Positions 1 through 8,550 of a DNA stretch of 35,623 nt are shown here, one piece after another. A program made the position numbers and the translations under genes. The notes under the pieces are model-generated. The model ran no database searches. It was not told the DNA's origin and was given only the letters and a program-made list of their open reading frames with translations. This DNA is from Actinomycetota bacterium (GTDB lineage Bacteria; Actinomycetota; Actinomycetes; S36-B12; GCA-2699445). Position 1 is the first letter of the stretch. Each line of letters begins with the position of its first letter. Location of the stretch: contig JAPOIY010000026.1 of NCBI GenBank assembly GCA_029978705.1, forward strand, positions 1-35,623, given 5' to 3'.

Positions 1-30
1 GCATCGGGGGTCCTTCGCGGTGAGCGGCGG

Positions 31-70
31 GGCGGTACCCCCGAGGCTACGCCAGCAGCGGGGTACCGCC
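31..70. repeat. 11-bp perfect inverted repeat upstream of panB
   Basis: GGCGGTACCCC at 31-41 is matched by its exact reverse complement at 60-70, with an 18-base loop. It lies about 160 bases upstream of panB and close to the left edge. On the minus strand a potential ATG (4-2) with an AAGGA ribosome site follows it, so it may sit in the leader of a divergent gene outside the window. It could be an operator or a hairpin; there is no T-run. The bases 1-227 hold no convincing gene. Confidence 0.5.
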
Positions 71-151
71 GGTCAGGGCGACCGCGGGAACACCGCGGCC
101 GAGCCACGGATTCCGCAGTTCCGGTCCGGAAAAACACGCCGGCCAGCCGTG

Positions 152-178
152 TTGTCACGGGTCTGTGAGGGGTATTCT
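152..178 (+). promoter_or_regulatory. possible panB promoter
   Basis: TTGTCA at 152-157 and TATTCT at 173-178 resemble -35 and -10 hexamers, with a short 15-base spacer. Transcription would start near 185, leaving a leader of about 40 bases that carries the strong TAGGAGG ribosome site at 215-221. Confidence 0.35.
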
Positions 179-227
179 GTGCTCGTCGCGGCGACCCGTG
201 TGTGGCGTCGACGATAGGAGGATCACC

Positions 228-1067
<840 letters not shown>

Positions 1068-1072
1068 GGCCG

Positions 1073-1729
1073 TCAGTCCGGCAGATCGGTCACCCGCAGC
1101 CCGGCGTGACTCTTGTAGCGGCGGTTGATGGAGATCAGGTTGGCGGTCATCGCCTCCACCTGCCCGCAGTTGCGCAGGCGACCGCCGTAGACCCCGCGCA
1201 GCCCGGGGATGCGGTCGGCGAGCCCCTGCACGGCGTCGGTGGCCTCGCGCTCGTCCCCGAGCACGAGGACGTCCATGGCGGGCACCGCGGCGAGGTCGCG
1301 GTCCTGCAAGAGCACCGCGCTCACGTGGTGGAAGGCCCCCACGACGGTGCTGTCGGGCAGCAGCGCCTGTGCCTGCTGCGCCGCCGAACCGGCGGGGACC
1401 GGCAGCGCGAAGGCGCCCTGTTTGTCGAAGCCGAGGGGGTTGACGCAGTCGACGACGACCTTCCCCGCCAGTTCCTGACGCAGTCCGCCGAGCAGATCCT
1501 CATGACCCGCCCAGGGCACCGCCACGACCGCGAGGTCGCACTGCGCGGCCACGTCCTCGTTTCCGCCCCCGATCGCCCCCTGGCCCACCGCGGCGGCGGC
1601 CGTCGCTGCCCGCTCGGGAGCGCGAGAGCCGATCATGACCGGCAGGCCCGCGGCTGCCCAGCGGTAGGCGAGGCCGAGGCCCTGGTCGCCGGTACCCCCC
1701 AGGACGCCGATCGTGGGTGCGTCGGTCAT
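1073..1729 (-). CDS. npdG: F420-dependent NADP reductase NpdG
   Basis: This 218-residue protein matches the NpdG family (archaeal-type F420H2:NADP oxidoreductase), which moves hydride between coenzyme F420 and NADP in the cytosol. The Rossmann-like nucleotide site is visible at the N-terminus: IGVLGGTGDQGLGLAYRW, then MIGSRAPERA, where the SR pair normally binds the NADP phosphate. The C-terminal NLISINRRYKSHAGLRVTDL stretch is also characteristic. The start ATG at 1729 has AGGAGGA upstream, and its first bases overlap the racemase stop (ATGA), so it is translationally coupled as the last gene of a three-gene operon. Its presence implies that the organism makes or uses F420. The direction in vivo (F420 reduction or NADP reduction) cannot be told from sequence. 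Confidence 0.93.
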   Translation of the reverse strand: MTDAPTIGVLGGTGDQGLGLAYRWAAAGLPVMIGSRAPERAATAAAAVGQGAIGGGNEDVAAQCDLAVVAVPWAGHEDLLGGLRQELAGKVVVDCVNPLGFDKQGAFALPVPAGSAAQQAQALLPDSTVVGAFHHVSAVLLQDRDLAAVPAMDVLVLGDEREATDAVQGLADRIPGLRGVYGGRLRNCGQVEAMTANLISINRRYKSHAGLRVTDLPD

Positions 1730-2880
1730 GACTGTTCCTCCTGCCGCTCGTCGCCGGCCACCCGGCCGGCGACGTCCGCTGCGATCCCCCACTGCATCAG
1801 AGCCGCGGCGCCGAGGGGGAACTCGCGACGCGGGATGGCGGTGCCCGGGGTGCGGGAGAACCGGGGAGCGGGCGCCGGTTGCAGCGGCTCTCCGGGCAGG
1901 AACGTACCGCGGGCCCGCAGATGGGGGTGGTCGGGGGCCTCGGTCATCGACAACACCCCGGTCGTGCAGGCGTCGGAGTCCCGGAACGCCTCATCCCACT
2001 CGTCCCGCGACCGGGTCGCGATCTGCGCGGCGAACGCGGCCCGCAGTTCCGGCCAGCGGGGAACGTCGAACTGGGCGGGGAGGTCGGCTCGGGCGAGACC
2101 GACGATCTGCAGGAACTCGGCGTAGAACTTCGGCTCCAGGCAGCCGACCGCGAGGTACTCCCCGTCAGCGCACTCGTACACGTCGTAGAAAGGCGCCCCG
2201 GTGTCGAGGAGGTTGGCCCCCGGGGTGTCCGGGTTCCACATCCCCTGGGCGGCCAGGGAGTAGACCAGCATCATCAGGTAGGCCGAACCGTCCACCATGG
2301 CGGCGTCGACGACCTGGCCGGCGCCGGACCGGGACCGCTCCCACAGCGCGGAGAGCACGCCGACGAGCAGGAACATGGCGCCGCCGCCGAAGTCGGCCAC
2401 CAGGTTGACCGGGGGCACCGGCCGCTCGCCCGCGCGGGCGAAGTGCCGCAACGGCCCGGCGGTCGCGATGTAGTCGATGTCGTGGCCGGCCCGCTGCGCC
2501 CGCGGGCCGTCCTGCCCCCACCCGGTCATGCGGCCCACGATCAGGCGCGGGTTGGCGGCCAGCAGGGCGTCCGGGTCCAGACCCAGCCGCTCCATGACTC
2601 CCGGCCGGTATCCCTCCAGCAGGATGTCGGTCTCGGCCGCGAGCCGACGCACGACATCGAGGGACTCCGCGTCGCGCAGGTCGAGGGTGACCGCGGACCG
2701 GCCCCGCAGGTGCACCGCTCGGTCGGGGTCGACCATCGCCAGTTGCGGGCCCGGCGCCTCGATCCGCAGGACCTGTGCCCCGAGGTCGGCCATGATCCCG
2801 GCCGCCATGGGCACCGGCCCGATCGCGTTCATCTCCAGGACGCGGAGGCCGGCGAGCGGCCCCTGCGGTCGCGGGTTCAG
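1726..2880 (-). CDS. alpha-methylacyl-CoA racemase (CaiB/BaiF family III CoA-transferase fold)
   Basis: The sequence fits the family III CoA-transferase fold and in particular alpha-methylacyl-CoA racemase, which interconverts (2R)- and (2S)-2-methylacyl-CoA so that branched fatty or sterol side-chain CoA esters can enter beta-oxidation. Residues seen in the racemase subgroup are GHDIDYIA (His about 133), NLVADFGGG (Asp about 163) and FYDVYECADGEYLAVGCLEPKFY (Glu about 249). Length is about 384 residues, normal for the family. The start is unusual: GGAGG lies 7 bases before a CTG at 2880 whose bases overlap the upstream TGA, and homologues typically begin with the PLAGLRV segment right after it. 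The nearest conventional start is GTG at 2913, which lacks a ribosome site. The gene ends in an ATGA overlap with npdG. Confidence 0.9.
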   Translation of the reverse strand: MNPRPQGPLAGLRVLEMNAIGPVPMAAGIMADLGAQVLRIEAPGPQLAMVDPDRAVHLRGRSAVTLDLRDAESLDVVRRLAAETDILLEGYRPGVMERLGLDPDALLAANPRLIVGRMTGWGQDGPRAQRAGHDIDYIATAGPLRHFARAGERPVPPVNLVADFGGGAMFLLVGVLSALWERSRSGAGQVVDAAMVDGSAYLMMLVYSLAAQGMWNPDTPGANLLDTGAPFYDVYECADGEYLAVGCLEPKFYAEFLQIVGLARADLPAQFDVPRWPELRAAFAAQIATRSRDEWDEAFRDSDACTTGVLSMTEAPDHPHLRARGTFLPGEPLQPAPAPRFSRTPGTAIPRREFPLGAAALMQWGIAADVAGRVAGDERQEEQS

Positions 2881-3110
2881 CTCTCGCCCTCCGCGTCGCC
2901 CTTGCCGTCCCACTCGTCGCCGACGGCGTCGGTGGCGGGGCCGTCCCACTCCTTCTCGCCCGCGTCCCACTCCTCGTTGCGCTTGGCGGCGAGCTCGAGG
3001 GCGTCGGCGGCCTCCTGCTGGGTGTCGAACGGACCGAGCCGCTCGGCGTTCGGACCGCCATCGTCAGGTTCCACCTGCTGGGTGCGCAGGTTGTACCACC
3101 ACTGGCCCAC
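2877..3110 (-). CDS. small acidic SPOR-like protein
   Basis: A 77-residue acidic protein: MGQWWYNLRTQQVE, then a LGPFDTQQEAADALELAAKRNEEWD segment, then a low-complexity acidic tail rich in W, D, E and G. The layout (aromatic N-terminus, LGPF/Y motif, alanine-rich helix) is that of small actinobacterial proteins often annotated as SPOR-domain-like and found near map. Function is unknown; no membrane segment or signal peptide is visible. GTG at 3110 has AGAGGAG five bases upstream. It heads the operon with the racemase and npdG, and is divergent from map. Confidence 0.8.
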   Translation of the reverse strand: MGQWWYNLRTQQVEPDDGGPNAERLGPFDTQQEAADALELAAKRNEEWDAGEKEWDGPATDAVGDEWDGKGDAEGES

Positions 3111-3130
3111 GGGGACTCCTCTCTCGACCG

Positions 3131-3153
3131 GACGCCGCCAGCCTAGCGGCGTC
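3131..3153. promoter_or_regulatory. inverted repeat enclosing a -10 hexamer between the SPOR-like gene and map
   Basis: GACGCCGC (3131-3138) and GCGGCGTC (3146-3153) are perfect reverse complements separated by 7 bases. The loop holds the minus-strand hexamer TAGGCT (3145-3140), a good -10 for the SPOR-like/racemase/npdG operon with a leader of about 22 bases. A protein or hairpin at this site would cover the promoter, so it is a candidate operator. Confidence 0.45.
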
Positions 3154-3182
3154 GTCGCGCTGTGGGCGCACCGCGGGCATGC

Positions 3183-3194
3183 CAGAATCTTCGC
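3183..3194 (+). promoter_or_regulatory. leaderless-type -10 for map
   Basis: CAGAAT (3183-3188) lies 6 bases before GTG 3195, and no ribosome site is present. This decides the map start over the earlier in-frame ATG at 3162. Confidence 0.5.
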
Positions 3195-4064
3195 GTGCCC
3201 GACCGAGTGCTCTCCCCCGGCCGCGTGTCCGCGCGGCGCGCCGTGCCCGACACCATCGAACGCCCCGAGTATGTCGGCCGCCCTGCTCCCACTCCGTACA
3301 CCGGACCGGAGGTCAAGGACGCGGAGACGATCGAGCGCATGCGGGTGGCGGGGCGGCTGGCGGCGGACGCGCTGGCGATCGTGGGCGCTGCGGTCCGGCC
3401 CGGAGTCACCACCGACGAGCTCGACCGCATCGGTCATGAGTACCTGCTGGACCACGGGGCCTACCCGTCCACTCTCGGCTACCGCGGCTTCCCCAAGTCG
3501 CTGTGCACCTCGCTGAACGAGGTGATCTGCCACGGCATCCCCGACTCGACCGTCATCGCGGACGGCGACATCTGCAACATCGACATCACGGCATTCATCG
3601 GCGGGGTTCACGGCGACACCAATGCCACGTTCCTGGCCGGGGACGTGGACGAGCAGTCCCGCCTCCTGGTCGAGCGCACTCACGAGGCCACGATGCGGGC
3701 GATCAAGATGGTCGCCCCTGGACGCCCCCTGAACGTCATCGGCCGGGTCATCGAGTCCTACGCCCGCAGGTTCGGCTACGGCGTCGTGCGGGACTTCACC
3801 GGGCACGGCATCGGGACGTCGTTCCACACCGGCCTGATCGTGCCCCACTACGACGACCCCCACCTGGACGTGGTGATGGAGGCGGGCATGACCTTCACCA
3901 TCGAACCGATGCTGACCCTCGGCACCTACGACTACGACGTGTGGGACGACACGTGGACGGTGACGACCAAGGACAAGTTGCGCACCGCCCAGTTCGAGCA
4001 CACCCTCCTGGTGACGGCCTCCGGCGCCGAGATCCTGACCTTGCCTTCGCCGGTGGGCGACTGA
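3195..4064 (+). CDS. map: type I methionine aminopeptidase
   Basis: The product removes the initiator methionine from nascent proteins and is a two-metal enzyme of the pita-bread fold. Of 289 residues, the first 40 or so form the actinobacterial N-terminal extension with the [24 protein letters not shown] segment. All catalytic positions are visible: substrate-contacting His113 (ICHGIP), metal ligands Asp130 (NIDITAF), Asp141 (GDTNATF), His204 (GHGIG), Glu237 (IEPM) and Glu268 (FEHT), plus His211. The start is GTG 3195, where the family consensus (M)PDRVLSPG begins; an ATG at 3162 would add 11 atypical residues. There is no ribosome site, so the mRNA is probably leaderless. It is divergent from the SPOR-like operon and followed by the ROK kinase after 77 bases. 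Confidence 0.96.
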   Translation: MPDRVLSPGRVSARRAVPDTIERPEYVGRPAPTPYTGPEVKDAETIERMRVAGRLAADALAIVGAAVRPGVTTDELDRIGHEYLLDHGAYPSTLGYRGFPKSLCTSLNEVICHGIPDSTVIADGDICNIDITAFIGGVHGDTNATFLAGDVDEQSRLLVERTHEATMRAIKMVAPGRPLNVIGRVIESYARRFGYGVVRDFTGHGIGTSFHTGLIVPHYDDPHLDVVMEAGMTFTIEPMLTLGTYDYDVWDDTWTVTTKDKLRTAQFEHTLLVTASGAEILTLPSPVGD

Positions 4065-4141
4065 CGGCGGGAAAGGCGAGCATCGGCGCGTTCCGGATGC
4101 GAGAGTGAGGATCGTCGTCGCCGTATCGAGCAAGGAGCCCC

Positions 4142-4927
4142 ATGGCCGCCACGAAGGTCCAGCAGAAGGTCGTCAGCGCCACCTGGCCGAAGAACGTCAC
4201 CACGTTGGGGATCGACGTGGGCGGCTCCGGGGTGAAGGGGTCCGTGCTGGACGCCGACGGGCAGATGATGACCGAGCGGGTCCGCCTGGAGACCCCCTAC
4301 CCGTGCCCCCCCGCACTGCTGGTCAGCACGATCGACGAGGTCGCCTCCCAGCTGCCCAAGGCCAACCGCGTCTCCGTGGGTTTCCCCGGCCTGGTCCGGG
4401 AGGGCAAGGTCGTGCATGTGCCGTCCCTGTCCCGGCTGGAGTACGGCGGCAAGGAGGACGCGGGCATGGCCGCGCAGTGGCACGGCTTCGACCTGGCCGG
4501 AGCGTTGTCGCAGAACTTCGGTCTGCCCACCAAGGTGGTCAACGACGCTGACATGCAGGGCTGCGCAGTCGCACGCGGCGAAGGATTCGAGTTCGTCATG
4601 ACCCTGGGCACCGGCGTGGGCACCGCCCTGTTCAACGAGGGGCGCCTGCTGGAACACCTCGAGTTGTCCCACGGACCGTTCCGGAAGTCGACGTTCGACC
4701 TCGTCCTGGGCAACGCCGGCCGGAAGTCCATCGGCAAGAAGAAGTGGAGCAAACTCGTCCTCGAGGCCATCCACTGGTTCGACGAGATGCTGTTCTTCGA
4801 CACCATCTACGTCGGTGGGGGCAACGCGAAACATCTGCCGGCCGACAAGCTTCCGTCCAACGCCGAGATCGTGCCCAACAGTGCCGGGATCACCGGCGGC
4901 GTGCGGGTCTGGGACCTTGCCCCCTGA
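4142..4927 (+). CDS. ROK-family sugar kinase, polyphosphate-glucokinase-like
   Basis: A 261-residue single-domain ROK kinase, probably phosphorylating glucose or a related sugar in the cytosol. The N-terminal phosphate loop is GIDVGGSGVKG (about residues 23-33). The catalytic aspartate lies in VVNDADMQG, the adenosine/phosphate loop is TLGTGVGTALF, and the sugar-binding segment is LEHLELSH. The zinc-binding CxCGxxGC motif of classical ROK glucokinases is absent, and the C-terminal IYVGGGNAKH...NSAGITGG layout matches actinobacterial PpgK, which uses polyphosphate as well as ATP. It diverges from canonical PpgK in the middle (ELSH for the usual ELGH/EFGH), so the phosphoryl donor is uncertain and I give no symbol. 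AAGGAG lies 4 bases before ATG 4142. Confidence 0.85.
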   Translation: MAATKVQQKVVSATWPKNVTTLGIDVGGSGVKGSVLDADGQMMTERVRLETPYPCPPALLVSTIDEVASQLPKANRVSVGFPGLVREGKVVHVPSLSRLEYGGKEDAGMAAQWHGFDLAGALSQNFGLPTKVVNDADMQGCAVARGEGFEFVMTLGTGVGTALFNEGRLLEHLELSHGPFRKSTFDLVLGNAGRKSIGKKKWSKLVLEAIHWFDEMLFFDTIYVGGGNAKHLPADKLPSNAEIVPNSAGITGGVRVWDLAP

Positions 4928-7169
4928 GTCCGATCCCCGGTACGGCCGAACCTCCGGTCGCACCACCCCCACCCTGGATGCCGCCGGGGGGCTTCCGGCG
5001 ATCCGTTACGTTCTGAAGCGCGGCTCCACCGGCCCGGTGGAGATGTGGACGAGGCTGCGATCCCGTAACACGTGCAAGACGTGTGCACTGGGAATGGGTG
5101 GCGACGCCGGCGGGATGGTCGACGAGTCCGGCCACTTCCCGGAGGTCTGCAAGAAGTCCGTCCAGGCGCAGGCCTCGGACATGCAGCCGGGAATCAGCGA
5201 GGAGTTCTTCGCCCGGAACAACCTCGATGCGCTCCGGCAGCTTACGAGCCGGGAGGCCGACGGGTTGGGGCGGCTCACTTTCCCGGTGGCTCTGTTCCCC
5301 GGTGAACAGAACTTCCGTCGGATCGGTTGGGACGAGGCCCTGCGCATCGGTGGTGACGCCCTGGCCGCGGCCGAGCCCGAGGAGACGTTCTTCTACATGA
5401 GCGGGCGTTCCAGCAACGAGGCCGCCTTCCTCACCCAGTTGGTGGCCCGCGCCTACGGCACCCCCCACATCCACAACTGCTCGTTCTACTGCCACAACGC
5501 GTCCTCGGTCGCACTCGCGGACGTGTACGGGTCGGGCACTTCGACCGTGGACCTCACCGACCTGGCGACGACGGACCTCGCTGTCGTGATCGGCGCCAAT
5601 CCGGCGAGCAATCACCCCCGCCTGATCACGCAGTTGATCCGGCTACGGGGACGCGGGGGCAAGGTGATCGTCATCAACCCGGTCGCCGAATTGGGATTGC
5701 GAAGGTTCCGCCTGCCGTCGGATCCGGCGAGTCTGCTGCGCGGCTCCCGCGTGAGCGACCTGTACCTACAGCCCACCGTGGGGGGCGACATCGCGCTGCT
5801 CACCGGGCTGCTCAAGCACCTCATCGAGACAGATGCCACGGACTCGGACTTCATCGAGCGGTGGACGAACGGCTGGGACACTGTGGCCCGCCTGACCACC
5901 GACACCGACTGGCCCACGATCGTCGCCGAGTCCGGGGTGCCGCAGTCCGCCATCCGGGAGTGCGGCGACCTGCTGGCGCACTCCTCGCGCGGGATCCTGA
6001 TGTGGGCCATGGGACTGACCCACCACGCCCACGGCACCGACAACATCCGAGCCTTGGCCAACCTCGCCCTCGCCCGAGGCTGGCTGGGCACACCCGGTGC
6101 GGGACTGTTGCCCATCCGGGGGCACTCCAACGTCCAAGGGGTCGGGTCGATGGGGGTGTCACCTGCCATCAAGGAAACCTTCGCCCGAGTGCTGGCCGAG
6201 CGCTACGGCATCACGGGGGCCGAACGATCCGGACACGACACCTACGCCTCCATGACGGCAGCGCACGCCGGTGGGGTCCGTGCGGCGGTCATGCTCGGCG
6301 GCAACCTGTGGGGCAGCAACCCCGACAGCGACTGGGCAGCGACCGCGCTGCGCGCCATCGACACGACGTTCGCGATCACGACCACCCTGAACCAGGGTCA
6401 TTTCCACGGCAACGGCCGCACAACGGTCATCGTGCCCGCCCTCGCGCGCGACGAGGAGGCGCAGACCACCACTCAGGAGTCGATGTTCAACTACGTGCGC
6501 TTCTCGTCAGGAGGGGCGGCACAGGGCCCCGCCGAGGCGCGCTCCGAGGTGGAGATCATCGCATCCCTGGCAGAACGGATCCTTCCCCCGAACCGCTTCG
6601 ACTGGTCCGCTCTGCGCTCCCATGAGGCGCTGCGCAAGGCAATCTCTCAGACGGTCGCCGGGTACGAGGACATCCACCGGCCGGGACTGCCCCGCAGCCA
6701 GCGGCGCGAATTCACCGTCGGTGGGCGTGTGAAACACACCGCACGGTTCGCCACCGAGGACGGGCGCGCGAATTTCCACGCCGTTCCGATCCCCGAATCC
6801 CGGACTCGCGACGACGAACTGATGCTCATGACGTTGCGTTCCGAAGGACAATTCAACACCGTCGTGTACGACGAGGAGGACCTGTATCGCGGTACCCGCT
6901 CCCGAGCGGTCGTCATGATGAACGGCGACGATGCGGCTGAGCGCGGGATCGTCGATGGCGACTCCGTCACGGTGGCGAGCGCGACCGGCGCCATGGAGGT
7001 CGTGGCCGCAGTGATCGACATCAGTCGCGGGTCAGCCGCCATGTACTACCCCGAGGCCAACGTCTTGGTGGACCGTGTCCTCGACCCGCAGTCCCGGACC
7101 CCTGCCTTCAAGTCGGTCGCGGTGCGAATCGCGCCGACGGGAACCGGCCGGGCCGCATCTGCGTCGTAA
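4917..7169 (+). CDS. FdhF/YdeP-type molybdopterin oxidoreductase alpha subunit
   Basis: A roughly 750-residue member of the formate-dehydrogenase-alpha-like family that includes E. coli YdeP. Near the N-terminus are AAGGLPAIRYVLKR and NTCKTCALGMGG...FPEVCKKS: Cys53, Cys56 and Cys78 are seen, but not a full four-cysteine iron-sulfur motif. HNCSFYCHNASSVAL aligns with the loop that carries selenocysteine or cysteine bound to molybdenum in FdhF, with Cys192-His193 at that place. Later come RGHSNVQG, GGNLWGSNPDSD and a C-terminal molydopterin-dinucleotide-binding domain starting near ELMLMTLRSEGQFN. The substrate is unknown; formate is only one option. No ATG or GTG fits: TTG 4917, overlapping the kinase stop by 11 bases, is the best available start, and CTG 4974 is an alternative. 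Neither has a clear ribosome site. No partner subunit genes are adjacent. Confidence 0.88.
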   Translation: MPPESDPRYGRTSGRTTPTLDAAGGLPAIRYVLKRGSTGPVEMWTRLRSRNTCKTCALGMGGDAGGMVDESGHFPEVCKKSVQAQASDMQPGISEEFFARNNLDALRQLTSREADGLGRLTFPVALFPGEQNFRRIGWDEALRIGGDALAAAEPEETFFYMSGRSSNEAAFLTQLVARAYGTPHIHNCSFYCHNASSVALADVYGSGTSTVDLTDLATTDLAVVIGANPASNHPRLITQLIRLRGRGGKVIVINPVAELGLRRFRLPSDPASLLRGSRVSDLYLQPTVGGDIALLTGLLKHLIETDATDSDFIERWTNGWDTVARLTTDTDWPTIVAESGVPQSAIRECGDLLAHSSRGILMWAMGLTHHAHGTDNIRALANLALARGWLGTPGAGLLPIRGHSNVQGVGSMGVSPAIKETFARVLAERYGITGAERSGHDTYASMTAAHAGGVRAAVMLGGNLWGSNPDSDWAATALRAIDTTFAITTTLNQGHFHGNGRTTVIVPALARDEEAQTTTQESMFNYVRFSSGGAAQGPAEARSEVEIIASLAERILPPNRFDWSALRSHEALRKAISQTVAGYEDIHRPGLPRSQRREFTVGGRVKHTARFATEDGRANFHAVPIPESRTRDDELMLMTLRSEGQFNTVVYDEEDLYRGTRSRAVVMMNGDDAAERGIVDGDSVTVASATGAMEVVAAVIDISRGSAAMYYPEANVLVDRVLDPQSRTPAFKSVAVRIAPTGTGRAASAS

Positions 7170-7235
7170 CATTCGGTGCGTCCGTTTGGACGGTGATTGA
7201 TCGCATCAGCGACGCCTCCGGCGGAAGGATCCACG

Positions 7236-8051
7236 ATGACTCTTCGGCAACTGTCCATGGTCGGGCTCGCGTGTGCTCTGGCCCTCTCTGCGACCGCGGT
7301 CTCGGCACAGGAGATCGGCCGTAGCGCGAATCGCGGGATATCCATCAGCAATACCGGGCTGCACTCGAAGGCCTCGTTCGGCGCCTTCATCGACTGGAAC
7401 AGGCATCACCTGCGCAAGAGCGGGAAGAACGCGCTGGGGGTGACACTGGTCGCGACCACCGACGACGAGGGAGCGCCGGTGCTCAGGAAGAAGGTCCACG
7501 CTGACGGTGAGCGACCGGGGCGGCACTACACGTTCCCGTTGGACCGCTCCCAGAAGCGTCTCGTGAGGGACGCCGAGGGGGTCGGGGTCACCGCCACCCA
7601 GAAGGTCAACCGCAGGAACGGCCTATACCGCCTCGCCCTGGTGGCGCGATCGGGGGCTTTCCCGGGGGCCGCCCGCGCCTCGGCGCGCGGCGGGGTGAGC
7701 GCCCAGTCCCGCTGCAGTCCGCTGAAGGCCGGCGGGACGTACGACGAGTGCTACCTCGGGTACCTGGACCTGTCCGACATGACCCTCAACAACACCAGCT
7801 TCGTCGCCGCCCAGTTTCCCTACAGCAGCCTCCCGGGGACCAACTTGGCGAACTCGGACCTCCATCTGGCGCAATTCGGCTACGCCAACCTGAAGAACGC
7901 GAACTTGTCGAACGCGGATCTCTCGGAGGCCTACCTCTTCGGAGCCAACCTGATGGGCGCGAACCTGACGGGCGCTGACCTGACGGACGCGCAGTTCTGC
8001 TACACCATCATGCCGAACGGGACGACGAACAAGGCGGACTGCGGCTCCTGA
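7236..8051 (+). CDS. secreted pentapeptide-repeat protein
   Basis: A 271-residue protein with a Sec signal peptide (MTLRQLSMVGLACALALSATAVSA, cleavage before QE). The middle, about residues 30-160, is a basic domain I do not recognise. From about residue 165 there is a Cys-containing entry (CSPLKAGGTYDECYLGYLDL) and then pentapeptide repeats of A(N/D)LxX type, such as ANLKN, ANLSN, ADLSE, ANLMG, ANLTG and ADLTD, predicted to form a right-handed four-sided helix. It closes with FCYTIMPNGT and a final Cys-containing turn typical of such proteins. Function is unknown; the fold serves as a scaffold or DNA mimic in other proteins, but secretion argues against a gyrase-mimic role. GAAGGA lies 6 bases before ATG 7236. 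A possible -10 (TAACAT) overlaps the oxidoreductase stop. Confidence 0.85.
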   Translation: MTLRQLSMVGLACALALSATAVSAQEIGRSANRGISISNTGLHSKASFGAFIDWNRHHLRKSGKNALGVTLVATTDDEGAPVLRKKVHADGERPGRHYTFPLDRSQKRLVRDAEGVGVTATQKVNRRNGLYRLALVARSGAFPGAARASARGGVSAQSRCSPLKAGGTYDECYLGYLDLSDMTLNNTSFVAAQFPYSSLPGTNLANSDLHLAQFGYANLKNANLSNADLSEAYLFGANLMGANLTGADLTDAQFCYTIMPNGTTNKADCGS

Positions 8052-8091
8052 CACAACGCCTCAGGCCTGGCCCCACGAGTCGGCCTGCGTC

Positions 8092-8103
8092 TACAGTTGG
8101 CTT
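8092..8103 (+). promoter_or_regulatory. rnpB promoter -10
   Basis: TACAGT (8092-8097) is followed by 6 bases and then the first base of the RNase P RNA P1 helix (8104). This gives the -10 to transcription-start distance used here to judge leaderless genes. No clear -35 is seen. Confidence 0.65.
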
Positions 8104-8483
8104 GGCGAGTCGGTCGGGCGGCCGCGGCGGTGCGAACCGTCGAGGAAAGTCCGGACTCCGAAGGGCAGGGTGGTGGCCAACGGCCACCCGGGGTGACCCG
8201 CGGGACAGTGCCACAGAGAACAGACCGCCGCCTTCGGGCGGTAAGGGTGAAACGGTGGTGTAAGAGACCACCAGCGGCCGGGGTGACCCGGCCGGCTTGG
8301 TAAACCCCACCCGGAGCAAGGCCAAAAGGGCCCGGTACGCCGGGCCTGCGCGCACGACCGAGGACGGCCCGTCCGAGTGCGCGGGTAGGCCGCAGGAGGC
8401 CGGTGGCGACACCGGTCCCAGATGGATGGTCGCCGGCCGGCAGCGATGTCGGCCACAGAATCCGGCTTACAGACCGACTCGCC
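8104..8483 (+). ncRNA. rnpB: RNase P RNA component, bacterial type A
   Basis: The catalytic RNA of RNase P, which cuts the 5' leader from precursor tRNAs. The ends are fixed by a perfect 12-bp P1 helix: GGCGAGTCGGTC at 8104-8115 pairs with GACCGACTCGCC at 8472-8483. Conserved core segments are in the right order: GAGGAAAGTCCGG (8142-8154), ACAGAGAACAGACCG, GGGTGAAACGGTGGTGTAAGAG with the following ACCACC, the AGATGGATG segment, and ACAGAATCCGGCTTACAG just before the 3' P1 strand. The length of about 380 bases is usual for actinobacteria. Open frames across this interval are not genes. Confidence 0.97.
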
Positions 8484-8537
8484 CCCTTCCCCGATCTGAC
8501 TGCTTCCCGCCGACGGATGTCCCAGGATCCGCGCCGG

Positions 8538-8550
8538 TACTCTGGCGGCC
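8538..8550 (+). promoter_or_regulatory. leaderless-type -10 for the Vgb-like gene
   Basis: TACTCT (8538-8543) lies 7 bases before ATG 8551; no ribosome site is present. Confidence 0.5.

Noticed and set aside
20-217. 65-residue frame upstream of panB
   Set aside because: No ribosome site, Arg/Gly-rich composition, and it covers the putative panB promoter and leader.
1879-3516. 545-residue plus-strand frame antisense to the racemase gene
   Set aside because: No recognisable domain; composition is the shadow of the GC-rich genes on the other strand, and it runs into map in the wrong frame.
4815-4916. Upstream ATG of the molybdopterin oxidoreductase frame
   Set aside because: It would overlap the ROK kinase by over 100 bases, has no ribosome site, and adds residues absent from the family.
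8097-8470. Short open frames across the RNase P RNA
   Set aside because: The interval has complete P1 pairing and all conserved RNase P RNA segments, so it is a structural RNA gene.
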